A stretch of DNA of 64,000 nucleotides from Affinundibacterium baiyunense. GTDB lineage: Bacteria; Pseudomonadota; Gammaproteobacteria; Burkholderiales; Burkholderiaceae_D. This document shows, in pieces, positions 18,177-26,944 of the stretch. The position numbers and the translations under genes are program-made. Where the stretch lies: the NCBI RefSeq assembly GCF_018139645.1, contig NZ_JAGSPM010000003.1, positions 310,001 through 374,000 of the forward strand, read 5' to 3'. The notes beneath the pieces were generated by a model, which saw only the letters and a list, made by a program, of their open reading frames with translations, made no database searches and was not told the origin of the DNA. Within the stretch, counting starts at the first letter, position 1; each line of letters opens with the position of its first letter.

Positions 18177-18283
18177 ACATGACCGGTTGGGTGGCAGGCG
18201 CGAATACATCTCTGCCGCCCACGTACAATTGGTTTGATTCCGCACCGCCTCCTTCAACACAGCAACACTTCATAATAAGCATC

Positions 18284-18754
18284 ATGCAACTCATCATCGC
18301 CGCCGTTGGTCACAAAATGCCATCATGGATAGAAACTGGCTTTCAGGAATACGCCAAACGTATGCCGCCCGAAGCACGCATTCACCTCAAAGAGATCAAA
18401 CCAATTGAGCGCTCCGGCAGTAAAACTGCCGAAACAGTGATGGCACTCGAAAAAGAAAAGATCGAAGCGGTCATCCCGAAAAATGCGCGCATCATTGCAC
18501 TCGATGAACGTGGCAAAGATTTAACCTCAGTCGGTCTCGCCAAACAATTAACCGATTGGCAGCAAGATGGGCGTGATGTGGTGTTTGTAATTGGCGGCGC
18601 GGATGGTTTAGATGCCGAGTTCAAAGCAAAGGCGGATGGTTTGATCCGCATCTCGAGTTTAACTTTGCCGCATGGCATGGTACGTGTATTATTAGCAGAA
18701 CAACTCTATCGCGCTTGGTCGATTACACAGAATCATCCTTATCATCGGGTCTAA
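18284..18754 (+). CDS. rlmH: 23S rRNA pseudouridine-1915 N3-methyltransferase
   Basis: SPOUT-class methyltransferase modifying pseudouridine 1915 in helix 69 of 23S rRNA. The 156-residue protein has the family start [25 protein letters not shown] (SAM-binding knot) and the invariant end [18 protein letters not shown]...YHRV. The frame extends upstream to 18179, but the family start is at 18284. Its last 82 bases are repeated 1.5 kb downstream, next to maf. In most relatives rsfS precedes rlmH; here a HerA-like gene does. Confidence 0.96.
   Translation: MQLIIAAVGHKMPSWIETGFQEYAKRMPPEARIHLKEIKPIERSGSKTAETVMALEKEKIEAVIPKNARIIALDERGKDLTSVGLAKQLTDWQQDGRDVVFVIGGADGLDAEFKAKADGLIRISSLTLPHGMVRVLLAEQLYRAWSITQNHPYHRV
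18673..18754 (+). repeat. rlmH 3' end, proximal copy of an 82-bp duplication
   Basis: These last 82 bases of rlmH match 20259-20340 at 75 positions. All seven differences are silent third-position changes, and the 26 encoded residues plus stop codon are identical. The copies bracket one hydrolase gene, as attachment-site duplications do. Confidence 0.9.
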
Positions 18755-18811
18755 CCAACTCCCTTACCACGCTCGATTTCTTTTGACGATTTTCGATCGA
18801 GGATATTTACT

Positions 18812-20230
18812 ATGCGCCTGTTTCGTTCTGTGATTTCGTTGGCGAGTATTTGGCTCGCTTTGCTTTCCTTGTCTTCTTCTGCAATGTCCGCGCAAGAAGC
18901 ACCGATCAAGGAAAAACTTGATCTCAGCATGCGAGAAATGATACGGCTTGTGCATGAAAAACCCGCGCAGTTCAACGCCTTATGGACTGAACGCAAGCAA
19001 CAACAAGAAGCCCTCATTTCCACCACGTTAACAGGTAGTGAGCGCGCAACCGCAATGCAAAATATTCAGTGGCAATGGGCTGCTGGTTTAATCAATTATC
19101 CCTATTTTCATCAACGTGAAACGGGACAGCCTGTCGCTATCGATTGGCAGGCTAAACGTGACGCTATCAAGTCTATTCAATTTGATGATGAAACAAATAT
19201 CGAGCAAGACAATTTTCAACGATTAATTCAAGCATGGATGCACGATGCTGCAGAGCAAAGAGTGAAACAAGATCCAGCGCTATCGCGCGGCGACAATCGC
19301 TGGTTACGCGCAAACTTTAATGCACTCGAAGCGGCGAGCAACAACCGCAAAGTGAAAGCATTTTTCATGAATAGAATGCTAGCTGAACACATAGACGACA
19401 ATGGTGCCAAAAACATCTTGCCGCAAATTTTTGTTGCAGAAAGTAACGGCGTCGATCCCGCACAAATTGCAAAATTTCGCGCAGCGTATGAACAAGAATT
19501 ACAAGCGCCGAAAGACCACGTCGCCTACACCTATCAAATCGTAGAAGATGTCGATCTACAACTCCATGTTTTCCCTGCAAAAGACAAGGCCAAACGGGCA
19601 CCCGTATTCGTGTGGTTTCATGGTGGTTCATGGAGCACGGGACATTGGAGTTACTGCCCCGTCGTATGCCGCGCCTTACAAAATCTCGGCTTCGTCGTAG
19701 TACAAGTCGAATATCGCACTTCGCAACGATTTGACGGAACACCACTCAACGCTTTGGCCGATGCAGAACGCGCTATCGATTGGATCATTGCGCATAGTGA
19801 AGAACTTCACATTCAATCCGATCAATTGATGGTCGGTGGTTTCTCTAGCGGTGGCGCATTAGCATCGCAAATGGCAGTACTGAATCACACCAAAGTCAAG
19901 GCCGCAGCTTATATTTCTGGCGGTTTTGATCCCTCGAAAGATAGCTGGTATAACAGCGTCGTTGGTCCCTTGCGCGACACTAATCAACTATCACCGCTGC
20001 GCATGATCAATCGTCATAGCCCGCCACAAATCCTATTCCATAGCAAAGACGATGAAATGTGCCCTTACCAAGATGCACAGGATTTTGCGCGCAAATTAAG
20101 CGATCTAAATATTCCCAATCGACTTATTAGCTTTGAACAAGGTGGACATTTCTTTGTCTTTAAAAATCCACTTGACCGCCAACGCATTACTTCTGAGTTA
20201 ACGAGCTTTATTGAACAATTGGAATGGTAA
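18812..20230 (+). CDS. Secreted alpha/beta-hydrolase with an unassigned N-terminal domain
   Basis: A 472-residue exported protein (signal peptide to about residue 27, [10 protein letters not shown]). Residues 30-240 form a charged, probably helical region I do not recognise. The hydrolase domain from about 245 has the HGG oxyanion motif (270-272), GFSSGG (343-348, nucleophile S345), an acidic residue at D413/D414 and H446 in GGHFF, as in hormone-sensitive-lipase or feruloyl-esterase-like carboxylesterases. A GAGG site precedes the ATG. The gene interrupts the usual rlmH-maf adjacency and sits between the two copies of the rlmH 3' end, so it is likely acquired. Substrate unknown. Confidence 0.8.
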
Positions 20231-20258
20231 CAAACATCCTTTGTTTTCCTTTTCTGCT

Positions 20259-20340
20259 TGGCATGGTGCGTGTATTATTAGCAGAACAACTCTATCGCGC
20301 TTGGTCGATTACGCAAAACCACCCTTACCATCGGGTATAA
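20259..20340 (+). pseudogene. Remnant of the rlmH 3' end upstream of maf
   Basis: In frame from 20261, this segment encodes [20 protein letters not shown] and six more residues to the stop at 20340, identical to the RlmH C-terminus. It has no start codon, no ribosome-binding site and no upstream part of the gene. It lies 38 bp before maf, where the end of the ancestral rlmH is expected, and is probably the original end displaced by an insertion. Confidence 0.9.
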
Positions 20341-20378
20341 AAAAGAATGCGGCCGCGCCCTGCTTCAGGATTTTAGCT

Positions 20379-20990
20379 ATGTCGCAACACCGAAAAATTT
20401 ATCTCGCCTCCAAAAGCCCACGTCGACGCGAGTTACTGCGTCAAGTTGGTATTGATTTTGAAGTTTTACTATTACGCGATGCACCACCGCGTGGACCCGA
20501 GGTAACCGAGATCGTACTGCCAGGTGAATTACCAGAAGCCTATGTCGCCCGTGTCACCCAAGAAAAAGCACAAGCGGCTTGGGATGCTGTGCTCGCAAGA
20601 CGCTTATTCACGCTCCCTGTCTTAGCCGCTGATACCACAGTAGTGATCGCGCAAGAGATTTTAGGCAAACCCGCCAATCGTGACGAAGCGATCAGCATGC
20701 TCAGTAAATTGGCAGGAAATACGCATCAAGTGCTCACTAGTATCGCGATCAAATACCAACACCAACTTCTGCAATGTACGCAAAAATCCGAGGTGACATT
20801 CGCGCCATTAAGCGACTCACAAATTGCCGCCTACTGCGATAGCGCAGAACCGTATGACAAAGCGGGCGGCTATGGCATACAAGGTATGGCGGCACGATTT
20901 ATCAGTCATATCAATGGCAGCTATTCAGGCATCATGGGTCTTCCTTTATACGAGACCACCGACCTGTTAGCGCGCCTAGATCCACACTAA
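20379..20990 (+). CDS. maf: Maf family nucleotide pyrophosphatase
   Basis: House-cleaning NTP pyrophosphatase, probably acting on dTTP/UTP or modified nucleotides. The 203-residue protein starts MSQHRKIYLASKSPRRRELL and has the ADTTVV and DKAGGYGIQG motifs. A longer frame from 20211 runs out of frame through the rlmH remnant and is rejected. It is followed by rng, its usual neighbour. Confidence 0.94.
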   Translation: MSQHRKIYLASKSPRRRELLRQVGIDFEVLLLRDAPPRGPEVTEIVLPGELPEAYVARVTQEKAQAAWDAVLARRLFTLPVLAADTTVVIAQEILGKPANRDEAISMLSKLAGNTHQVLTSIAIKYQHQLLQCTQKSEVTFAPLSDSQIAAYCDSAEPYDKAGGYGIQGMAARFISHINGSYSGIMGLPLYETTDLLARLDPH

Positions 20991-21068
20991 AGTGCAGCAC
21001 TAAAGAACAAGAAAAAAGCGCAGCACTGCTTACAAAATTCAAATTCAAAATTTAACGGAAACCTAGCC

Positions 21069-22544
21069 ATGAGCGAAAGTCTATTAATCAACGTCACGCC
21101 GCAAGAAACCCGCGTGGCCCTGATTTTTCAGGGAGCGGTACAAGAGTTGCACATCGAACGCACGCTATCACGCGGCCTAGTTGGGAATATTTATTTGGGC
21201 AAAGTTGTGCGCGTTTTACCCGGCATGCAATCGGCTTTTATCGACATCGGACTCGAACGCGCTGCGTTCTTACACGTTGCCGATATCTGGGATGCGCGTC
21301 CACAAGGTCACGAAGGTAATCCAAATAATGTGCCACTCACGCCTATCGAAAAACTCTTATTTGATGGTCAGGCAATCACCGTGCAAGTCGTCAAAGACCC
21401 AATCGGCACCAAGGGCGCACGCCTCTCCACACAAATTTCGATTGCGGGTCGTATGCTGGTATTTTTGCCGCAAGACTCGCATATCGGCATTTCACAAAGG
21501 ATCGAAAACGAAGAAGAACGCGAAGCCTTACGTACCAAAGTGCAAGGCTTAATGTTAGAAGATGAAAAAGGCGGTTTCATCGTACGCACGATGGCGGAAG
21601 ATGCTTCGGAAGAAGATCTGCGTACCGACATCGAATACCTGCGCCGCACTTGGTCTACCATTACCAAACTCGCCAAAACCAAACCACCGTGCAGCCTCTT
21701 GCACCAAGATCTGAATCTGGCACAACGGGTTTTGCGCGATTTCGTCAACGAAGAAACCAGCAGCATACAAATTGATTCGCGCGAAAACTTTTTAATGCTG
21801 CAAGAGTTCGGTCGCACCTACACACCGTCGGTTTTGCCCAAGCTCCAGCATTACACAGGTGAGCGTCCACTATTTGATCTCTACAGCGTAGAAGAAGAAA
21901 TTGAACGCGCGCTCGGCCGTCGCGTCAATCTCAAATCGGGCGGCTACCTGATCATCGATCAAACCGAAGCGATGACTACCATCGACGTCAACACCGGTAG
22001 CTTTGTCGCAGGCCGCAATTTTGACGATACGATTTTCAAAACCAATCTCGAAGCAGCCATCGCCATCGCCCGTCAACTGCGCCTGCGCAACTTAGGCGGT
22101 ATCATCATCCTCGACTTAATCGACATGGAAAGTCAGGAACACAAAGATGCCGTGCTAGCAGAACTCAACAAAGCCCTATCACGCGACCGCACCAAGCTTT
22201 CAGTCTCTACTTTCTCTGCACTAGGCTTAGTCGAAGTCACCCGCAAACGCACACGCGAATCGCTAGCCCATGTGTTATGCGAACCCTGCCCCGCTTGCAG
22301 CGGCAAAGGCCAAGTCAAAACCGCCCGCACCATCTGCTACGAAATCCTGCGCGAACTGCTACGCGAAGCCAAACAATTCAACCCAAGAGAATTCCGCATC
22401 ATGGCATCGCAAGTGGTGGTTGATATGTTTTTGGAAGAAGAATCGCAACATCTGGCAATGCTCGGTGATTTCATTGGTAAGCCAATTTCACTGCAGGTGG
22501 AGAATGTGTTTCATCAGGAGCAGTACGATATTATTTTGATGTAA
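21069..22544 (+). CDS. rng: Ribonuclease G
   Basis: Single-strand endoribonuclease of the RNase E/G family that matures the 5' end of 16S rRNA and takes part in mRNA decay. The 491-residue protein has the S1 domain (IDIGLERAAFLHVADI, about 57-72), the catalytic metal-binding strands TTIDVNTGSF and ILDLIDM, and the zinc-link CEPCPACSGKG near 408. It ends soon after the core, so it is RNase G rather than RNase E. A 78-bp gap follows maf. Confidence 0.96.
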   Translation: MSESLLINVTPQETRVALIFQGAVQELHIERTLSRGLVGNIYLGKVVRVLPGMQSAFIDIGLERAAFLHVADIWDARPQGHEGNPNNVPLTPIEKLLFDGQAITVQVVKDPIGTKGARLSTQISIAGRMLVFLPQDSHIGISQRIENEEEREALRTKVQGLMLEDEKGGFIVRTMAEDASEEDLRTDIEYLRRTWSTITKLAKTKPPCSLLHQDLNLAQRVLRDFVNEETSSIQIDSRENFLMLQEFGRTYTPSVLPKLQHYTGERPLFDLYSVEEEIERALGRRVNLKSGGYLIIDQTEAMTTIDVNTGSFVAGRNFDDTIFKTNLEAAIAIARQLRLRNLGGIIILDLIDMESQEHKDAVLAELNKALSRDRTKLSVSTFSALGLVEVTRKRTRESLAHVLCEPCPACSGKGQVKTARTICYEILRELLREAKQFNPREFRIMASQVVVDMFLEEESQHLAMLGDFIGKPISLQVENVFHQEQYDIILM

Positions 22545-22699
22545 AGAATTAAATTACTTCACAGCCTACTGTAGCTGGTGAATTGGACTGCATATGAATC
22601 TTCACTCGCAAATATTTCTTGTTATTCTCATACAGTGAGATGTATACCTATTACTTCGGACTAAATTTAAAAGCCTTTCCTTACTTTATTTTTACTTCC

Positions 22700-24211
22700 A
22701 TGCATAAATCACTTATTGCTGTCGCGCTTTACATTTGTGCATCAGCTTTCAACTTCTCGAACGCGCAGTTTGCTGATTTCAAAACAACGGAAAAAGTATT
22801 AGGCAAGATGATCAAAAACCGTAGCAGCAATTTTGTCGTTAGCGGTGATGGGCAGCGTATTGCCTACGTCGTCGGTACAGGTCGATACGACGCGGAAATG
22901 GGGCCAAGCGAAAGTTGGGAAAAATATCACCTCGTGGTAGACGGCAAAGTGGGAAAACCATATCGTCGAATTTCAGAAGTACAATTCAGTCCAGATAGTC
23001 AACGTGTAGGCTACATTAGCACTACTGCCGTCATCATTGATGGCAAGGAAGATCAGGCATTCGGAGAGAGCGCCACTGATGCGGTCAATCAACAGATTCG
23101 TGAACTATATGGCCTACGTTTTAGCGCTGATAGTAAGTCGTACGTTTACGCCACATCTAGTATCAACACAGACGGTCCTGCTTTCATCGTTCTCAATGGG
23201 GTAAAACTAAAAAGCTATGCTCGTGTCCATAATCCTCTATTTAGCCCTGACGGCAAACACATCGCCTACTCTGCTCAAATTGCCAATCCCCGGCGCGAAT
23301 TGGTTATATTAGATAATAAGGAAGGTCCGACTTTTGATCATCTCATAGAAGACGATAATCTCAAGTTTAGCCCCGACAGCTCAAAATTAACTTATCTCGC
23401 CTGGCCAAAACATAACAAGCCAGCGCAGTACATCATGGTCAACAATGGTCGTGAACATGTCGTTTTAATGGGTGGTGAAAAATGGCGAACGTTTAGCCCT
23501 GATAGCAAACATTTAGCTTACGCCTTTGAAACTGAGCACAAGAAAAAAACTATATTGGTCAATCAGAAAATCAGCCAGCTCTTTGATGCTTGGAGTTTAA
23601 GTGCTCCCATATTCAGTCCTGACAGCCAACGTATAGCATTTATCGTGACGACGCATAATCCCTCCTTACGCAAGGGACAAGTGTACACTGTACTCGATGG
23701 GAAAAGTGGTAAGGCCTACCAAGAGCTTCTACTACAGCAGCCAATATTTAGCGCCGACAGTCAACATTTCGCCTATGGCGCCTTCAATGGAACTTCTTGG
23801 ATGACGGTCGTTGATGGTGTCGAGGGTACCCATTTCAATAGCGTGCGCGACTTACAATTTAATCCAACCAAGGAAGGACTTGCTTTTATCGCTCAAGTCG
23901 GCGACAAATTTTGTGTCAGTTACCGCGGCACCAAAGGAAGATTGTTCGACCAAGTTGTGGACCTACAATTTAGCGATGATGGGAATACGCTCGCCTATGC
24001 CGCACTGAACTCAAAAGACAAAAAATGGCGAGTAATTATCAACGGAAAAGAAAGCCCACCATTCGATTTTATTTTAGCTAAAGATGCTTACGATAATAAA
24101 ACCTCCACGCCGCTATCACAAAGTAGCTTGCGTTTTATATCCAACAATCAACTGCAATTCCTTGCAACGCGCGGTGATCGACTTATTTCTGTCAAATTGC
24201 AAATACCGTAA
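22700..24211 (+). CDS. Exported PD40/WD40-like beta-propeller protein
   Basis: A 503-residue protein with a signal peptide (MHKSLIAVALYICASAF...NAQ) and at least nine repeats of the type FSPDSQRVGYIS, FSADSKSYVYA, FSPDGKHIAYSA, FSPDSKHLAYAF, FSDDGNTLAYAA, spaced about 45-55 residues. Such TolB-like repeats build a beta-propeller. The intervening strands read as VVDGKxGKPY or VNNGREH. No catalytic residues are recognisable and the role is unknown. The frame is open to 22619, but the ATG at 22700 begins the signal peptide. It stands alone. Confidence 0.8.
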   Translation: MHKSLIAVALYICASAFNFSNAQFADFKTTEKVLGKMIKNRSSNFVVSGDGQRIAYVVGTGRYDAEMGPSESWEKYHLVVDGKVGKPYRRISEVQFSPDSQRVGYISTTAVIIDGKEDQAFGESATDAVNQQIRELYGLRFSADSKSYVYATSSINTDGPAFIVLNGVKLKSYARVHNPLFSPDGKHIAYSAQIANPRRELVILDNKEGPTFDHLIEDDNLKFSPDSSKLTYLAWPKHNKPAQYIMVNNGREHVVLMGGEKWRTFSPDSKHLAYAFETEHKKKTILVNQKISQLFDAWSLSAPIFSPDSQRIAFIVTTHNPSLRKGQVYTVLDGKSGKAYQELLLQQPIFSADSQHFAYGAFNGTSWMTVVDGVEGTHFNSVRDLQFNPTKEGLAFIAQVGDKFCVSYRGTKGRLFDQVVDLQFSDDGNTLAYAALNSKDKKWRVIINGKESPPFDFILAKDAYDNKTSTPLSQSSLRFISNNQLQFLATRGDRLISVKLQIP

Positions 24212-24227
24212 CTCGGCAAGGCGTGGA

Positions 24228-24345
24228 TGGGCACGCTTTCTTGCCCACGCGGATTCAATGCTTAGTCGACCAACGCTTCTCCGTGTACTTAATACATTTT
24301 TCCTTTTTCGACCGTAACGCGTGGGCACAATAAAGCCGTGCCCAC
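24228..24345. repeat. Pair of GTGGGCAC hairpins between convergent genes
   Basis: TGGGCA/TGCCCA (24228-24247) and the perfect 8-bp stem GTGGGCAC/GTGCCCAC (24321-24345) lie between the convergent propeller and flavin reductase genes. The GTGGGCAC...GTGCCCACCCTAC unit looks like a dispersed repeat and may serve as a two-sided terminator. Confidence 0.6.
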
Positions 24346-24346
24346 C

Positions 24347-24925
24347 CTACGCAGCGACAAAATAATTCTCAGCTCGCTCCAACGCAGACCGATCTTGCAT
24401 CACATCGCCAGGTCGATTGCCATAGCCAATCAAACTGCCATTCCAAGGCATCTCCATATATCCAGCGCTTAGGCGTAAACTTTCTACCAAGGCTTGCGCA
24501 TAACTTTGATCTTCATCGGCGGTGACTGTGATGTTCCACAGACGACGGCCGCGCATTTTTTCTTTGAAATCTAATGCGGGAATACGCATCCAGCCTGACC
24601 AGTGGTCTAAATATTGTTTCGCCGCTGCAGGCATGTTGTACCAGTATAGTGGTGTGACGAGAACCAAATCCGTCGCGTTTAAAGTGGAGTCGAGTAGTTC
24701 GCGCATTTTGCCTTGTGGTGCTGGATAGGTGCCATCGCCTTGATGCCGTTGATCGAGAAAAACGGGCATGCTGTAGTCGTGTAGATTGATCCATTTTTGC
24801 TCAAACTCCGCAGGCAAATACTGCGCTGCGTAGCGTGCTAGTTGTTCGGTATTGCCGTTGGCTCTGCTGCTCGCCAATAAGAATAGGAAGCGGCGAGGTT
24901 GAGATGCGCTATGAGGAAGTATCAT
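24347..24925 (-). CDS. Flavodoxin-fold NAD(P)H-dependent oxidoreductase
   Basis: A 192-residue protein of the NADPH-dependent FMN reductase/quinone reductase family. The flavin phosphate loop is SSRANGNTEQLARYA near the N-terminus, and PLYWYNMPAAAKQYLDHW supplies the flavin-contacting segment. The start at 24925 has GGAG at the right distance; the frame before it begins with a TTG and is less likely. It is transcribed divergently from a LysR regulator, which probably controls it. Confidence 0.85.
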   Translation of the reverse strand: MILPHSASQPRRFLFLLASSRANGNTEQLARYAAQYLPAEFEQKWINLHDYSMPVFLDQRHQGDGTYPAPQGKMRELLDSTLNATDLVLVTPLYWYNMPAAAKQYLDHWSGWMRIPALDFKEKMRGRRLWNITVTADEDQSYAQALVESLRLSAGYMEMPWNGSLIGYGNRPGDVMQDRSALERAENYFVAA

Positions 24926-25043
24926 GCATTGCTCCAAATGATGTTGAGTTCAATATTGCTTATTCGATCGAATGGAAAGCAGTTTAAGAGTCGCTGCCTA
25001 GACTGACAAATGATGATTTTTGTGGCTCAAATTAGTTTCACTT

Positions 25044-25087
25044 AGCTGAATCAGCTAAACTGAATCTACTAAACCGAATCTGCTAAA
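25044..25087. repeat. Three tandem 14-bp repeats before the LysR gene
   Basis: CTGAATCAGCTAAA, CTGAATCTACTAAA and CCGAATCTGCTAAA follow each other without gap (25046-25087), and the first overlaps the perfect palindrome AGCTGAATCAGCT (25044-25056). They end eight bases before the LysR ATG in the divergent intergenic region and could be regulator-binding sites or a slipped-strand array. Confidence 0.75.
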
Positions 25088-25095
25088 CTGCAGCG

Positions 25096-26166
25096 ATGAA
25101 AAAAGCTATCCACATCCGATCCGCTCCCCTAGGCGCCATTCGTGCTTTTGAGGCTGCTGCACGTCTTGGCAGTTTTAAATTGGCGGCGCAGGAGCTTTCT
25201 GTAACACCCGCGGCGATTAGCCATCAACTGGCAGCTTTAGAGGAATATCTTGGTGCGCCTTTATTTGTGCGTTCGAATCGTTTGGTGCAGTTGACGACGA
25301 AAGGACGGCAATTCTCGACACAAGTGACGTCGGCATTTGCACAGTTGCAAACAGCGATGCAAGAAGCGAGTGCAACTGATACTAACGAACAAGTGCTGGT
25401 CGTTAGTGCTGCACCGTCGATCGCCGCGAAGTGGTTAGTACCTCGTTTAAGTCGCTTTCATGCACAATTTCCTGACATTGATTTGCGGTTATCGTCTGAA
25501 AATCAAAGCCACGATTTAATGCATGATGCCAGTGTTGACGTGGTACTGCGTTATGGCAAAGGTGGTTACGATCAAGATTTTTCTGGCGCGAAAAAGACTG
25601 GTTTGCATGCAGAAAAACTATGGGAAGAAACGTATTTATTTCCAGTTTGTAGTCCAGCCACTTTACGCAACACACAAGTCAGTGAGAACACACAGATTAA
25701 ATCTGTGCTCACTCGATCTAAAGATCTGAATCAACTTCGCCAACATACTTTGTTGCGATTACCACTCCCGCCGGATCGCGACACAGGCGAAATTGGCGAA
25801 CGCTGGCAGGCTTGGCTGAGTAACACAAATGAATTTCATACACTGAATCAAAACGAACAAGCCGCCTTACTCGCACACGCAAATAAAGGTCCTTTCTATA
25901 GCCACGAACATTTAGCAATTGATACGGCCAAATCACACCACGGCATTTGCCTAGCACTGGATGTATTGGTGATTGAAGATTTATTAGAGAAAAAACTGCT
26001 ACGCCCGCTCACTGTGCGCACTCGTGACCCCTATTCACATTGGCTGTTATATCGGGAAAAAGATGCGCAAAAAGCGAGTGTCCAAGCATTTTCGCAATGG
26101 ATTAGAGACGAGGCGGCGCTGTCTTTAAAAACACTAGCAAGTTGCCGCTCGCAAGTTTCGCCGTAG
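25096..26166 (+). CDS. LysR family transcriptional regulator (GcvA-like)
   Basis: A 356-residue regulator. The winged helix-turn-helix is at about 13-72 (IRAFEAAARLGSFKLAAQEL, then SVTPAAISHQLAALEEYLGA), followed by the linker helix and a periplasmic-binding-like effector domain (AAPSIAAKWLVPRLSRFHAQ). The effector domain carries an extra segment near 195-215 (TQVSENTQIKSVLTRSKDLN) not usual in the family. Divergent from the flavin reductase gene, its probable target. Confidence 0.9.
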   Translation: MKKAIHIRSAPLGAIRAFEAAARLGSFKLAAQELSVTPAAISHQLAALEEYLGAPLFVRSNRLVQLTTKGRQFSTQVTSAFAQLQTAMQEASATDTNEQVLVVSAAPSIAAKWLVPRLSRFHAQFPDIDLRLSSENQSHDLMHDASVDVVLRYGKGGYDQDFSGAKKTGLHAEKLWEETYLFPVCSPATLRNTQVSENTQIKSVLTRSKDLNQLRQHTLLRLPLPPDRDTGEIGERWQAWLSNTNEFHTLNQNEQAALLAHANKGPFYSHEHLAIDTAKSHHGICLALDVLVIEDLLEKKLLRPLTVRTRDPYSHWLLYREKDAQKASVQAFSQWIRDEAALSLKTLASCRSQVSP

Positions 26167-26224
26167 CTGAAAAAATATCGCAGTACCGACATATCTAAGC
26201 AATGAGCATGCAATAAAAAACCAT

Positions 26225-26734
26225 ATGAAATCAATGCTCACTATCTGCCCTTATTCGGACGAATGGCCGCAACTGTTCAAGCAAGTTCGCCAAGAACTGT
26301 TCACGGTGTTTTCTCAGAACTACACGCAGATAGAGCATATAGGCAGCACCGCAGTTGTTGGACTTTGTGCGAAGCCCGTCATTGATGTACTTCTTGGGGT
26401 CAACTCTTTAAGCCAGATTGAATCGAAAATTACTTCACTAGAAAACATCGGCTTTCTCTACGTCGCAAAATATGAAAAAGAAATCCCAACACGACGCTAC
26501 TTTGTCAAATCTCCCAAGGATAGTTTGCGCATTCACTTGCATGGCGTAGAAATCGGCTCGCGTATTTGGTGCGACCATCTCAAATTTCGTGACTTATTGC
26601 GATCAGATCTACAACAACGTTCTGCCTACCAACAATTGAAATTGAGCCTTGCTTTGCAATACGCAGACGACAAGGCTGCTTATACAGAGGCCAAAGCACC
26701 GTTCATCACATCTACACTGAATAATTTGGACTGA
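26225..26734 (+). CDS. GrpB family (UPF0157) protein
   Basis: A 169-residue nucleotidyltransferase-fold protein of the GrpB family, whose function is not known. Family blocks are YSDEWPQLFKQVRQEL, IEHIGSTAVVGLCAKPVIDV and IHLHGVEIGSRIWCDHLKFR. No operon partner. Confidence 0.88.
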   Translation: MKSMLTICPYSDEWPQLFKQVRQELFTVFSQNYTQIEHIGSTAVVGLCAKPVIDVLLGVNSLSQIESKITSLENIGFLYVAKYEKEIPTRRYFVKSPKDSLRIHLHGVEIGSRIWCDHLKFRDLLRSDLQQRSAYQQLKLSLALQYADDKAAYTEAKAPFITSTLNNLD

Positions 26735-26944
26735 GCACTGCACACTGCCGCTACAAACAATGTCGAATAAAAAATACAAATATACGACAATTTAAGGCTG
26801 GCAACTTAGCGTAACGCATCAGAGAATTGCGACGATAATTAAAGTGTTCAGTTCAGCGTTCAGTTACAGCTCACGAACGAAGCTAGCGCATAAATTTTTG
26901 CTTACTAGGCCGCATCCACGCGTTCCATTTTTCTAGGATTTCAC

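Noticed and set aside
18673-20340. A true SCC-type element
   Set aside because: Only the target end duplication is present; there is no serine recombinase or other integrase, so a mobile element is not called, only a possible old integration.
20211-20378. Longer start for maf
   Set aside because: The extra residues run out of frame through the rlmH remnant and the end of the hydrolase gene; Maf starts at 20379.
25046-25087. CRISPR-like array
   Set aside because: The 14-bp units are directly adjacent with no spacers and no cas genes are present.
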